The notes under the pieces: model-generated
What the model was told of the DNA's origin: nothing
Database searches by the model: none
The model's input: the letters and a program-made list of their open reading frames with translations, nothing else
Shown here: piece by piece, positions 25,468 to 31,917 of the stretch
Numbering within the stretch: the first letter of the stretch is position 1
Layout of the letters: every line of letters begins with the position of its first letter
From: a virus
Strand: one strand, 5' to 3'
DNA length: 61,603 nucleotides
IMG/VR virus record: IMGVR_UViG_3300030090_000470
Location: 1-61,603 of that record
Position numbers and translations under genes: made by a program

Positions 25468-26579
25468 CCGCTACCTTGTCTTATGGTAATAGTAGAATCA
25501 CCACCACCATTTATTTTTATTATATTAGAAACACCGTCTTGTATCAAAATAACTGTATAACCAGCACCAGAATTTAAATCGACCTGAGCCGACTCACTAA
25601 CTTTTCTACGTAAACTAACAGTTTGTCCTGTTACTATCGTTGTTATTTGCGTATCAGAATCTTGTCCTATCGACGTACCTGTTATATTTATACCCGTAGC
25701 TAATGCTAATTGGTCTTCTTCGTCTTCTATAGCTAAAGCATCAAGAACATTTAATAAATCTTCTAAAAAATTAACATCGAGATAATTAATATCTAATTCT
25801 GTAAATTCTAAACTATTATCTTCTAAAAAATCTTCTGCTAAATAATCTATATCTAAATCATTAAAATCTAGTAAGTTAACTGTTTTAGTGCTTGCTGTTT
25901 CTTCTTGTAAAACATCGTCTTCTTGAGGCGGAGATACTATAAGCATATTATCAATAATATCTAGTGATAAATCTAATATCACAGGTTTACTGGGTGCGTT
26001 TTCGAACACATCAACAGTTGTAGCTTGATATGGTTTATTTAATAGAACACTTCCTGTAGCTGTTACTACTTCTATTTCGCCACTAGATAGTCCTAATGCA
26101 TCAGGTAATAAAATTATTAAACTACGCCCTAGCTCATCTACGGTAGCAGTAAAATCAGTCCCACGAATCGCAATATTTGCAGTGGGAGTAGTAAGTTTTA
26201 TATTTTGTTTATCTATACGGTTTAGATTACCTGTAATGAATCTAGCTGTGCCTAAAGCAAAGTTAAGGGACATTTTTGATTTACTAGGGTCTGGGTCATA
26301 GATATACTCATCTATAAGAAGTTGAGAGTGTTCAGTAAGTTTTACTATTGATTTATCTAAAAAAGTAATAGCCATACGACCATTAGTCGTTATAGCTTCA
26401 TCATTACTTTGAATAGCGAATTGTAAATTAGCGTCGTAAGATTTATCTCTTACTATTTGAGCAGAGCCGTTAAGTTCAGATATATCTCCGATATCAACAG
26501 CTTGTGCTTGTGCCTTGGTCGTTTTGAATGACACAAACAGTGCCACTATTACCGCTAGACAGAATCTTGAGCCAATCAT
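25464..26579 (-). CDS. Secreted FecR-domain protein of the curli cassette
   Basis: 371 residues: a signal peptide (1-26, ending AQAQA), a FecR domain (about 36-190) with the typical PTANIAIRGTDF segment near residue 130-141, an acidic Leu/Asp-rich middle with imperfect repeats (LDINYL, FLED), and a Gly-rich C-terminus whose last 40 residues (QDGVSNIIKINGGG...RQGSG) look like a curlin repeat. FecR domains sit in the periplasm, often as sensors or peptidoglycan-associated scaffolds, and occur in some curli loci of marine bacteria. It overlaps the curlin gene by 86 bp and the cyclase by four. Its role here may be nucleation, anchoring or sensing. Confidence 0.85.
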   Translation of the reverse strand: MIGSRFCLAVIVALFVSFKTTKAQAQAVDIGDISELNGSAQIVRDKSYDANLQFAIQSNDEAITTNGRMAITFLDKSIVKLTEHSQLLIDEYIYDPDPSKSKMSLNFALGTARFITGNLNRIDKQNIKLTTPTANIAIRGTDFTATVDELGRSLIILLPDALGLSSGEIEVVTATGSVLLNKPYQATTVDVFENAPSKPVILDLSLDIIDNMLIVSPPQEDDVLQEETASTKTVNLLDFNDLDIDYLAEDFLEDNSLEFTELDINYLDVNFLEDLLNVLDALAIEDEEDQLALATGINITGTSIGQDSDTQITTIVTGQTVSLRRKVSESAQVDLNSGAGYTVILIQDGVSNIIKINGGGDSTITIRQGSG

Positions 26580-27198
26580 TATCTAATGTACTTGATTGTG
26601 TAATGTTAAATGTTCTAGAGTTACCTGTTTGGTCTAAGTAAAAATAACCCCCCGCATAACCAGAACCTGTAAAATTGACTGTATTACTATCACCGTCCAC
26701 ATCTACATAAGAAGTACCGCCGTCATAATTTATATCGAAATCGAAAGTATTTCCATCGCCTTGAATAATCCAATCTAAATCTAATGTTGCAGCTAATGCA
26801 GTTGTTCCATGGTCTAAAGTGAATGTATTAGTACTGCCAGTAACGTTTACGTTGTAATTAGAGTTGTCTATACCATATGTATTTGTTGGGTCACCCTGTA
26901 TAGTAAATGTATTACTATCTCCATCAAACTCAAAAAAGCCTGTGATAGAATCTCCTAGAATATCGCCTAGAAATTTGTTTGTATCCCCTAACTGGTTTAT
27001 ATCAAGAGTTAATGAAATACCGTCTAAATCTAACGCAGTCAAAGAGCCTGCAGAAGAATTAAGACCGCCAATAATATTACCTGAACCAAGTTGTTCTAAA
27101 TCAATATTAGCTGTTGCCCCTGATTGGTCGACATATATCTCATTATCAGCAGCAAAAACTAATGTTGAAATTAATAATAAACTAATTAATATTTTCAT
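26494..27198 (-). CDS. Curlin-repeat protein (CsgA/CsgB-like)
   Basis: 234 residues from the ATG at 27196-27198, chosen for its GGGAGG Shine-Dalgarno six bases upstream. A signal peptide (1-17, VFAAD) is followed by curlin-like strands: a first Q-x-G-x4-N...Q-x-G-x2-N unit (25-41) and about six later G-(D/S/N)-x-N-(T/R)-(F/V) units (71-76, 93-98, 121-126, 147-152, 169-174, 192-197). The repeats are longer and more Asp-rich than in E. coli CsgA. Two cysteines (C222, C234) end the protein, unusual for curlins. It should form or nucleate extracellular amyloid. Only one such gene is present, so it may serve as both major and minor subunit. Confidence 0.82.
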   Translation of the reverse strand: MKILISLLLISTLVFAADNEIYVDQSGATANIDLEQLGSGNIIGGLNSSAGSLTALDLDGISLTLDINQLGDTNKFLGDILGDSITGFFEFDGDSNTFTIQGDPTNTYGIDNSNYNVNVTGSTNTFTLDHGTTALAATLDLDWIIQGDGNTFDFDINYDGGTSYVDVDGDSNTVNFTGSGYAGGYFYLDQTGNSRTFNITQSSTLDNDWLKILSSGNSGTVCVIQNDQGTSTSC

Positions 27199-28003
27199 CA
27201 ATTTCCTCCCAGAAACTTTTATCATACCCTATTTTGACGATTTGCAAAACAGCTTCTTCTATAGCTCGTTGTAAAGCTAATGTTGCAGGTTCGTTTTCGG
27301 CGTCTCCTGTTTCTATTTCCACAAGTTCTGTGCCTGCTTCAATAAACTTAAAAACGTCTTGAGACTGACCATAACTATATAATTGTTTACTAACTAAAAC
27401 GTCTATTAAAACTTCTCCTGTCGCTACAGATACCATACGTAAAGCTACTGTAATATTGTCTACTCTATATTGTTTACTTGTTCCTATACCTAAATATCTA
27501 GCTCCGATACCTCCACTTTGAATATTTGTATCAAAACCAATAACGGCTCCTTCCATCAACACGCCTGCAAAAAGCAAAGGCATAATGGGTTTAGGTCCAT
27601 CAGTTTTTTCGTTTTGTTCTCTAGCGGAACGTATTAATTGTCTTTCTTTCGTTAAATTATCAAGACCAACTCTTTCAGCTACTCTGAAAAACTTTCCATT
27701 AGACGTATGTTTTAAACTTCTAATAAGTAGGTGGCTTGGTGCTTGCGTAAGTGCTGTGGAAAATAAAGCAAATTCACTGTTACTTTTACGCTGACCTGTT
27801 TGGTCTGTAAAACTATTAGGATAAACAGCAACAACAATAGGAACTTTAGGCTGTGCTATATTTAATAATTCTTCGGATTGGATTTCTAAAATAGTCGGTA
27901 AAGTTTTACCTTGTTGTATAGTAGTATCTACAGGAGCTAAGCTGCAACTAGAAAGAAAAATCGCCAACAGGCAACTGTATCTCGGTAATATTTCCATCAG
28001 CAT
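27182..28003 (-). CDS. csgG: CsgG, curli secretion channel lipoprotein
   Basis: 273 residues, close to E. coli CsgG in length. The signal peptide ends in a lipobox (LSSC, lipidated C20). Conserved blocks follow: DQTGQ (67-71), FSTA (81-84), ERxxIRxA (120-127), EGAVIGFDTN (151-160), SGGIGARYLGIG (163-174) and ATGEVL (194-199). CsgG forms a nonameric outer-membrane pore for curlin export. The phenylalanine of the constriction is kept (F81), but the residue before it is Leu where E. coli has Asn, and the Tyr51-equivalent site is Ser or Asn. It overlaps csgF by 56 bp and the curlin gene by 17. Confidence 0.96.
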   Translation of the reverse strand: MLMEILPRYSCLLAIFLSSCSLAPVDTTIQQGKTLPTILEIQSEELLNIAQPKVPIVVAVYPNSFTDQTGQRKSNSEFALFSTALTQAPSHLLIRSLKHTSNGKFFRVAERVGLDNLTKERQLIRSAREQNEKTDGPKPIMPLLFAGVLMEGAVIGFDTNIQSGGIGARYLGIGTSKQYRVDNITVALRMVSVATGEVLIDVLVSKQLYSYGQSQDVFKFIEAGTELVEIETGDAENEPATLALQRAIEEAVLQIVKIGYDKSFWEEIDENIN

Positions 28004-28433
28004 CTGTTATTTTGAGAGTTATGATTCCATTTTCAATACTATATTCTATAGTGTTTCCCTCTAGGGTCAAAGTCCCTTCTGTGCTAGGAGTTTCTCCGAA
28101 TAAATTTTCTACTAATTGTCTTGATAATTGTGCATAGATTCGTGACTCAAGATTCCTTATAAATCTAGCTAATGTAGTATTTTCTTTATCTCTTTCTATT
28201 TGTTCTTGTATAGCTTTTAATTCTTCTTTGATACTCATTTTACGATTAAACTCTTGATTTTCTATCGTTAAATAATGTGAAGAAGTATTAATACCATTGA
28301 AAGAAGGGTTTTTAAATTTATGAACTATTTGGTCAGCCCATAAAGGGTTTGTTAAAACTACAAGAAAAAAGAAAATACCAAGCAAGCCTGCTATCTTATA
28401 AATCCACGTATTATCAGTCTTTTCTTTGGTCAT
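27948..28433 (-). CDS. csgF: CsgF, curli channel accessory protein
   Basis: 161 residues. A hydrophobic signal segment (about 11-31, ending LWAD) precedes the CsgF N-terminal motif HKFKNPSFNGIN (38-49), which matches the FRNPNFGGNP segment that inserts in the CsgG pore. The C-terminal half repeats the family's beta pattern (NTIEYSIENGIITLKITD and NITEIQLPVG). E. coli CsgF is about 138 residues, so the middle is somewhat longer here. It couples curlin secretion to surface nucleation. It is the first gene of the cassette and overlaps the upstream membrane protein by 20 bp. Confidence 0.93.
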   Translation of the reverse strand: MTKEKTDNTWIYKIAGLLGIFFFLVVLTNPLWADQIVHKFKNPSFNGINTSSHYLTIENQEFNRKMSIKEELKAIQEQIERDKENTTLARFIRNLESRIYAQLSRQLVENLFGETPSTEGTLTLEGNTIEYSIENGIITLKITDADGNITEIQLPVGDFSF

Positions 28434-28764
28434 CTCTTTTTGCTTTAGCTATTTTACTACTATCTATTAAATTAGGTACTCCAAGTATAGTCTTAATTAA
28501 GGTATCTTGTCTAATTATTTCATTGTCTAAACTACGTACTCTATCTATTAAGGCTACTAATATACCATGTTGTGTATCTAATTTAGTACCTAATCTTTCT
28601 TCTATGGCGTTTATCTGACCTGCTACTTTTTCGTCAACAACATCTAATTTTTGTTCCATGCCGTCAACAATACGTATTACTAATTTATATATAAACCAAC
28701 CAAGACCTATTGCCGCTGCTATAGGAAAACCAACCTCTTGTATAAGTGTTACAGCTTGTTCCAT
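28414..28764 (-). CDS. Small membrane protein with N-terminal TM and coiled coil
   Basis: 116 residues: one membrane helix (about 10-28, GFPIAAAIGLGWFIYKLVI), then a long charged coiled-coil and a basic end. Very similar small proteins occur in the late regions of cyanophages and pelagiphages. A holin-like or spanin-like role has been guessed but not shown. It overlaps csgF by 20 bp and the thermonuclease by one base, so the cassette is joined to a normal phage late gene. Confidence 0.6.
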   Translation of the reverse strand: MEQAVTLIQEVGFPIAAAIGLGWFIYKLVIRIVDGMEQKLDVVDEKVAGQINAIEERLGTKLDTQHGILVALIDRVRSLDNEIIRQDTLIKTILGVPNLIDSSKIAKAKRDDQRKD

Positions 28765-29144
28765 TAATAATCACCCCAGACTTTAGTTTTCTTTCCTCCA
28801 TCATATTCCACAGCATGACCTTCTTTAATTAAAACATCGCATATATCTCTACCGTCTTCTGTATATGGGATGCCTAGAATACGACCATATTTACCTTTAC
28901 CTAAAGATTTGACCTGTATTTTACCAAGACATAATTCTTTTAACCTTTCTTTAGCAGCAAGACCTAACTTCTTTTCAGCTAAATCTCTTGTTCTACTTTC
29001 AGGCGTATCTATGCCTGCTAATCTAACACGCTGTTTATGTAATTTTACATCAAAACCTAAATCTAATGTGCAGTCGAATGTGTCGCCGTCAACAATACGT
29101 TCTAACGTTGCGTTATAAACAAACGATTCTGGTGCTTTAGCCAT
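28764..29144 (-). CDS. Thermonuclease (staphylococcal nuclease homologue)
   Basis: 126 residues, a compact SNase domain. D21 (VDGDTF), R41, D46 and E49 (VRLAGIDTPE) and R88 (KYGRILG) match the catalytic set of staphylococcal nuclease (D21, R35, D40, E43, R87). No signal peptide, so it should act inside the host or be packaged. Similar genes are common in cyanophages and marine phages, where host DNA breakdown for nucleotides is the usual guess. Its ATG is 1 base after the DUF6321-like gene's stop. Confidence 0.93.
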   Translation of the reverse strand: MAKAPESFVYNATLERIVDGDTFDCTLDLGFDVKLHKQRVRLAGIDTPESRTRDLAEKKLGLAAKERLKELCLGKIQVKSLGKGKYGRILGIPYTEDGRDICDVLIKEGHAVEYDGGKKTKVWGDY

Positions 29145-29444
29145 TTAACACTTCCACCTTCTACGAGCTTGTCTAATTCTTGAATTAGGGTCATTTCTGG
29201 TTTTTGCAGAACTTCTTTTAAGTTGCCCTAAAGACCTTGCACAATAAGATTTTCTACGTTTTGCTGCCTTACTGCCTTTTTTAACTTTACCTGTTACAGC
29301 TCCTTTTAATTTACTTCCAGGATTAGCTTTCCTATAAGCTCTAATTCCTTTTTTGGTCATTCCTGCCCCAGATTTTGTAGGTCGATAATTACCACCTTTT
29401 CCTGTTGTTCTTCTTATAGCTTTAGCTTTTTTTCTTTTTGCCAC
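29145..29444 (-). CDS. Small basic DUF6321-like protein
   Basis: 99 residues from a GTG at 29442-29444 preceded by AAGGAGG; a longer reading from a TTG at 29465 lacks such a site. It is about 35% Lys+Arg and carries the pattern YRKANPGSKLK...KAAKRRKSYCAR (about residues 35-70) typical of DUF6321, a family of cyanophage and eukaryotic-virus small proteins. Probably binds DNA and may be packaged. It overlaps the next upstream gene by 23 bases. Function not demonstrated. Confidence 0.8.
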   Translation of the reverse strand: MAKRKKAKAIRRTTGKGGNYRPTKSGAGMTKKGIRAYRKANPGSKLKGAVTGKVKKGSKAAKRRKSYCARSLGQLKRSSAKTRNDPNSRIRQARRRWKC

Positions 29445-29727
29445 GAGTCCTCCTTTTCTTAACAAATGTTCTTACGTTTGTTGGCTTACCGCCAGGATTA
29501 CCAGCTGCTCTTTTTCTTCTTACAGCACTAGCTCGTTGTGAAGCTGTCATACTTCTAGCTTTACTACGTGGAACACATTTCGGGTATTTACGTTTACTTT
29601 TACCTTTAGCAGATTTTCTACCGCATTTTTGAAACTTACCTTTTTTCTTAGGAGCACCTATATCTACCCAATCACCTTTAGGACCTTTACCAAACCATGC
29701 GGTTAGACCTCCTTTGGGCTTAGCCAC
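29422..29727 (-). CDS. Small basic conserved marine-phage protein (101 aa)
   Basis: 101 residues, very basic, with the hallmark start KPKGGLTAWF (3-12), a WVDIGAPKKKGKFQKCGR block (20-37), a second Cys (CVPRSKA), and an RRKRAAGNPGGKPTNV tail. I recall near-identical proteins in cyanophages and large algal viruses, with no known function. Start is a GTG at 29725-29727 with GAGGAAG upstream. It is likely a DNA- or capsid-associated peptide, inferred from its charge and late location. Confidence 0.8.
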   Translation of the reverse strand: MAKPKGGLTAWFGKGPKGDWVDIGAPKKKGKFQKCGRKSAKGKSKRKYPKCVPRSKARSMTASQRASAVRRKRAAGNPGGKPTNVRTFVKKRRTRGKKKKS

Positions 29728-30022
29728 GTTTCTTCCTCGCTTTTCTTATAGCTTCTTTACCTTTTTTAAATATACTAACTACTTGCGTTTTGCCCATTAC
29801 TTTTGCTCTTTGTTCCCCAACAGTAAGTATTTGTATTTTTCTTGCAAAAGGTTTACTAACTCTTTTGACTTTTGCGACTGTTGCTCTAGCGTCTGCAGGA
29901 GTAGCGAATTTAATACGTACTGTGTCTTTGGGGTTTTCATCGGTATATAATCTTCTTCCACTTCCTTTAGGTTTTTTACCAGTGCCTTTTTTAGGGTCTT
30001 TTTTACGTTTACTTTTTGCCAC
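29720..30022 (-). CDS. Small basic conserved marine-phage protein (100 aa)
   Basis: 100 residues, Lys/Arg-rich, with conserved GRRLYTDENPKDT (22-34) and ATPADARATVAKVKR (41-55) segments known to me from T4-like cyanophages without a function. The start is a GTG at 30020-30022, inside the end of the 52-aa gene (14-base overlap), and its end overlaps the next GTG by eight bases. Part of a string of basic late proteins. Confidence 0.75.
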   Translation of the reverse strand: MAKSKRKKDPKKGTGKKPKGSGRRLYTDENPKDTVRIKFATPADARATVAKVKRVSKPFARKIQILTVGEQRAKVMGKTQVVSIFKKGKEAIRKARKKRG

Positions 30023-30167
30023 GTTTTTTAGTTCCTTTTCTAGCTTTTTTCATTTGAGCTGCAGTAGGTGCACCTTTAGCACCTTTCTTTCGCATTTTTT
30101 CACCAGAACCTGCTTTAATTCTTTTACGTTTAGCATGTATATTAGCCCATAAGCCTCTTCTCGCCAT
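30009..30167 (-). CDS. Very small basic protein (52 aa)
   Basis: 52 residues, reading from the ATG at 30165-30167, beginning MARRGLWANIHAKRKR and continuing with KAGSGEKMRKKGAKGAPTA. Nearly half Lys/Arg/Gly/Ala. This peptide family is recurrent in cyanophages and pelagiphages. It starts on the last base of the upstream gene (coupled) and overlaps the next gene by 14 bases. No function is known; charge suggests nucleic-acid binding. Confidence 0.75.
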   Translation of the reverse strand: MARRGLWANIHAKRKRIKAGSGEKMRKKGAKGAPTAAQMKKARKGTKKRGKK

Positions 30168-30361
30168 TACCTATAACCTCCGCCACGCTTTTTGTAAGTT
30201 CTTACTAGCCACCCATTAGCATACGCACTGGGATAGACCTTAAACTTTCGTTTAGCTTCGGCTTTTACTCTAGCATATAAACTAGGGTTAGTAGGTGTAG
30301 CACCCTTCTTTTTCTTTTTCTTAGTAGTTTTCTTTTTTGCTTTAGTTGGTTTTCTAGGCAT
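30167..30361 (-). CDS. Small basic protein, DUF5872-like (64 aa)
   Basis: 64 residues: a Lys-rich N-terminal arm (1-22) followed by NPSLYARVKAEAKRKFKVYP (25-44) and SAYANGWLVRTYKKRGG, a compact helical module found in cyanophages and algal viruses that I associate, without certainty, with DUF5872. Late, basic, probably DNA-associated. It ends on the first base of the 52-aa gene. Confidence 0.7.
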   Translation of the reverse strand: MPRKPTKAKKKTTKKKKKKGATPTNPSLYARVKAEAKRKFKVYPSAYANGWLVRTYKKRGGGYR

Positions 30362-30363
30362 AT

Positions 30364-31038
30364 TTAATCCTCGTATAAATTATTAAAAGTTATTGATGGG
30401 TCAAGATAACTTTCATGTCCTTCTGCAGAATGAGTATGTTGTGAGGGTGTAAACTGTGGTGCACCTTCACCTGTCACCCATAATGCAGGACTTGTCGCTC
30501 TTACTCTATTGTTAGGTAAAGCAACTAAATTACCCTTCCATTCACAATCTTCTGTTATATATAATACATGAGATTGTTTATGTTGTGCAGGACAATCGGC
30601 TATAGCGTTATTTGTGTAATCTACTGTAAACATATACTTACCAGTATAAAACTTTCCATCGATTTTGCAAAGCCATGGAGACGAACTAACTCTATCCATA
30701 ACTATAACAGAATGGTCTCTCGACTCACAATCCCAAGGCTGTGCTAAATGGTCTTCCATAGGAATAGCCCATTCATCAACAGGTATATCGGCTATTAAGC
30801 CTTGAATAGGCATTCTTGCCCACATAGCACCACCATGGATGTTGCCTTCTTCCCAATCATCATATTCTCTTTCACAACCTGTAAAAACAACTTGGAAACT
30901 TAATGACCTATCGGGAATAGTATTCACGGCGAAAGCTATAGCATGAAGGAACTCTCCATGGTAATTTGCATGATTGGCTGTAAACTCCCTTCGCACCCAA
31001 CATTTAAAGTGCGGGATATTACTTATGAGATAAGACAC
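30364..31038 (-). CDS. Conserved late protein of unknown function (224 aa)
   Basis: 224 residues, mixed alpha/beta, rich in Trp, His and Cys (for example WARMPIQGL, WDCESRDHSVIVMD), without a signal peptide or catalytic motif I recognise. Similar proteins are widespread in marine cyanophages and pelagiphages, where they are annotated only as hypothetical. The start is GTG at 31036-31038, immediately after the stop of the 36-aa peptide. Confidence 0.75.
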   Translation of the reverse strand: MSYLISNIPHFKCWVRREFTANHANYHGEFLHAIAFAVNTIPDRSLSFQVVFTGCEREYDDWEEGNIHGGAMWARMPIQGLIADIPVDEWAIPMEDHLAQPWDCESRDHSVIVMDRVSSSPWLCKIDGKFYTGKYMFTVDYTNNAIADCPAQHKQSHVLYITEDCEWKGNLVALPNNRVRATSPALWVTGEGAPQFTPSQHTHSAEGHESYLDPSITFNNLYED

Positions 31039-31149
31039 TTACTTCTTCTTCTTTTTTCTCATGGTTTTTCTTTTCATGCCGCCTTTCTTTTTATATTTAG
31101 AACTTTTGAGTTTTCCACCTCTTTTCATTCCTTTAGCTTTCATGACCAT
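31039..31149 (-). CDS. Tiny Lys-rich peptide (36 aa)
   Basis: 36 residues from the ATG at 31147-31149, with AAGGAG seven bases upstream, beginning MVMKAKGMKRGGKLKSS and ending in six lysines. More than half Lys/Arg. It lies directly between the lysozyme and the 224-aa gene with no spare bases, which supports it as real. Member of the run of basic late peptides. Confidence 0.7.
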   Translation of the reverse strand: MVMKAKGMKRGGKLKSSKYKKKGGMKRKTMRKKKKK

Positions 31150-31150
31150 A

Positions 31151-31594
31151 TTATTCTCCTTTTAATACTCTTTCTTTTAAACGAATCGCACGAGGACCAA
31201 CTTGGGTCGCCCAACGACTATCCATCATTTCAACTGCAGCAGTTTCCCAATCATGTTCTTCTAATGCAGCTAAAAACTTTTTAAACTTTAGTAATCGTGT
31301 AATACCTAAATTAAAACACATATTTGCTAAAACTCTTTGTATATCTTCAGGTAAATGTATCCACCACTCTAAGTTCCTATCTAATTCTGTAGTTACAATA
31401 TTTATATCTTTTTCAAAACATTCTTTTATTCTATCTTCAGATACTGGTGTATCTACATCTTGACCGTGTTCGGGGTCTGATTCTAATATTAGATGTCCTA
31501 TACCAAATGTAGGATATCCGAGGTGGTCTAAATAAATTTTATTTACACAACCTTCATCGAAAGTTAATTCCTCTCTTAATTTATCTACATTCAT
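31151..31594 (-). CDS. T4-type lysozyme endolysin (GH24)
   Basis: 147 residues from the ATG at 31592-31594, which overlaps the upstream stop (ATGA); a longer reading from 31711 would add 39 unrelated residues. Catalytic E14, D23 and T29 have the same spacing as E11, D20 and T26 of T4 lysozyme, within the DEG...LDHLGYPTFGIGH pattern, and a C-terminal SRWATQVGPRA matches the family end. It should hydrolyse peptidoglycan for release. No signal peptide, so a holin is needed. Confidence 0.93.
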   Translation of the reverse strand: MNVDKLREELTFDEGCVNKIYLDHLGYPTFGIGHLILESDPEHGQDVDTPVSEDRIKECFEKDINIVTTELDRNLEWWIHLPEDIQRVLANMCFNLGITRLLKFKKFLAALEEHDWETAAVEMMDSRWATQVGPRAIRLKERVLKGE

Positions 31595-31917
31595 TTTATC
31601 GGGACTATTGTTGCTCCGTTTGTTTGTACTGTTATTTTGCCCAGAGTTGCCGTTCCCTGAACGCCATTTTCTTCCCCACTGTATAAATTTATCCATTCTA
31701 CACCACTCCATAACTGTAATTGATTAGTGCTTAGATTAAAAATTATATCACCTTTATTGAATTTATTTAAATTTCTTTGCGTCTCATTAACTGTCAAAGT
31801 TGCGTCTATATCTTTAGAATTTAAAGATAATTCAAGAACTCTAACTAATCTGTTAAATAATTCAGGACTAAGAGGACCAACTGCTATCGGTAATTTAGTC
31901 TGTAATAATTTAGCCAC
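31591..31917 (-). CDS. Small late protein, probably virion (108 aa)
   Basis: 108 residues with a helical N-terminal half and a beta-rich C-terminal half containing NLSTNQLQLWSGVEW (about 61-75), a pattern often seen where a fibre or tail tip protein reads out 'label' strands. It is coupled to both neighbours by one- or four-base overlaps. Likely a tail-associated protein; no named family. Confidence 0.6.
   Translation of the reverse strand: MAKLLQTKLPIAVGPLSPELFNRLVRVLELSLNSKDIDATLTVNETQRNLNKFNKGDIIFNLSTNQLQLWSGVEWINLYSGEENGVQGTATLGKITVQTNGATIVPIK

Noticed and set aside
29445-29465. TTG start for the DUF6321-like gene
   Set aside because: The GTG at 29442-29444 has AAGGAGG at ideal spacing and the family start.
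31595-31711. 39-residue extension of the lysozyme
   Set aside because: Overlaps the 108-aa gene fully and lacks family similarity; ATGA start at 31594 fits better.
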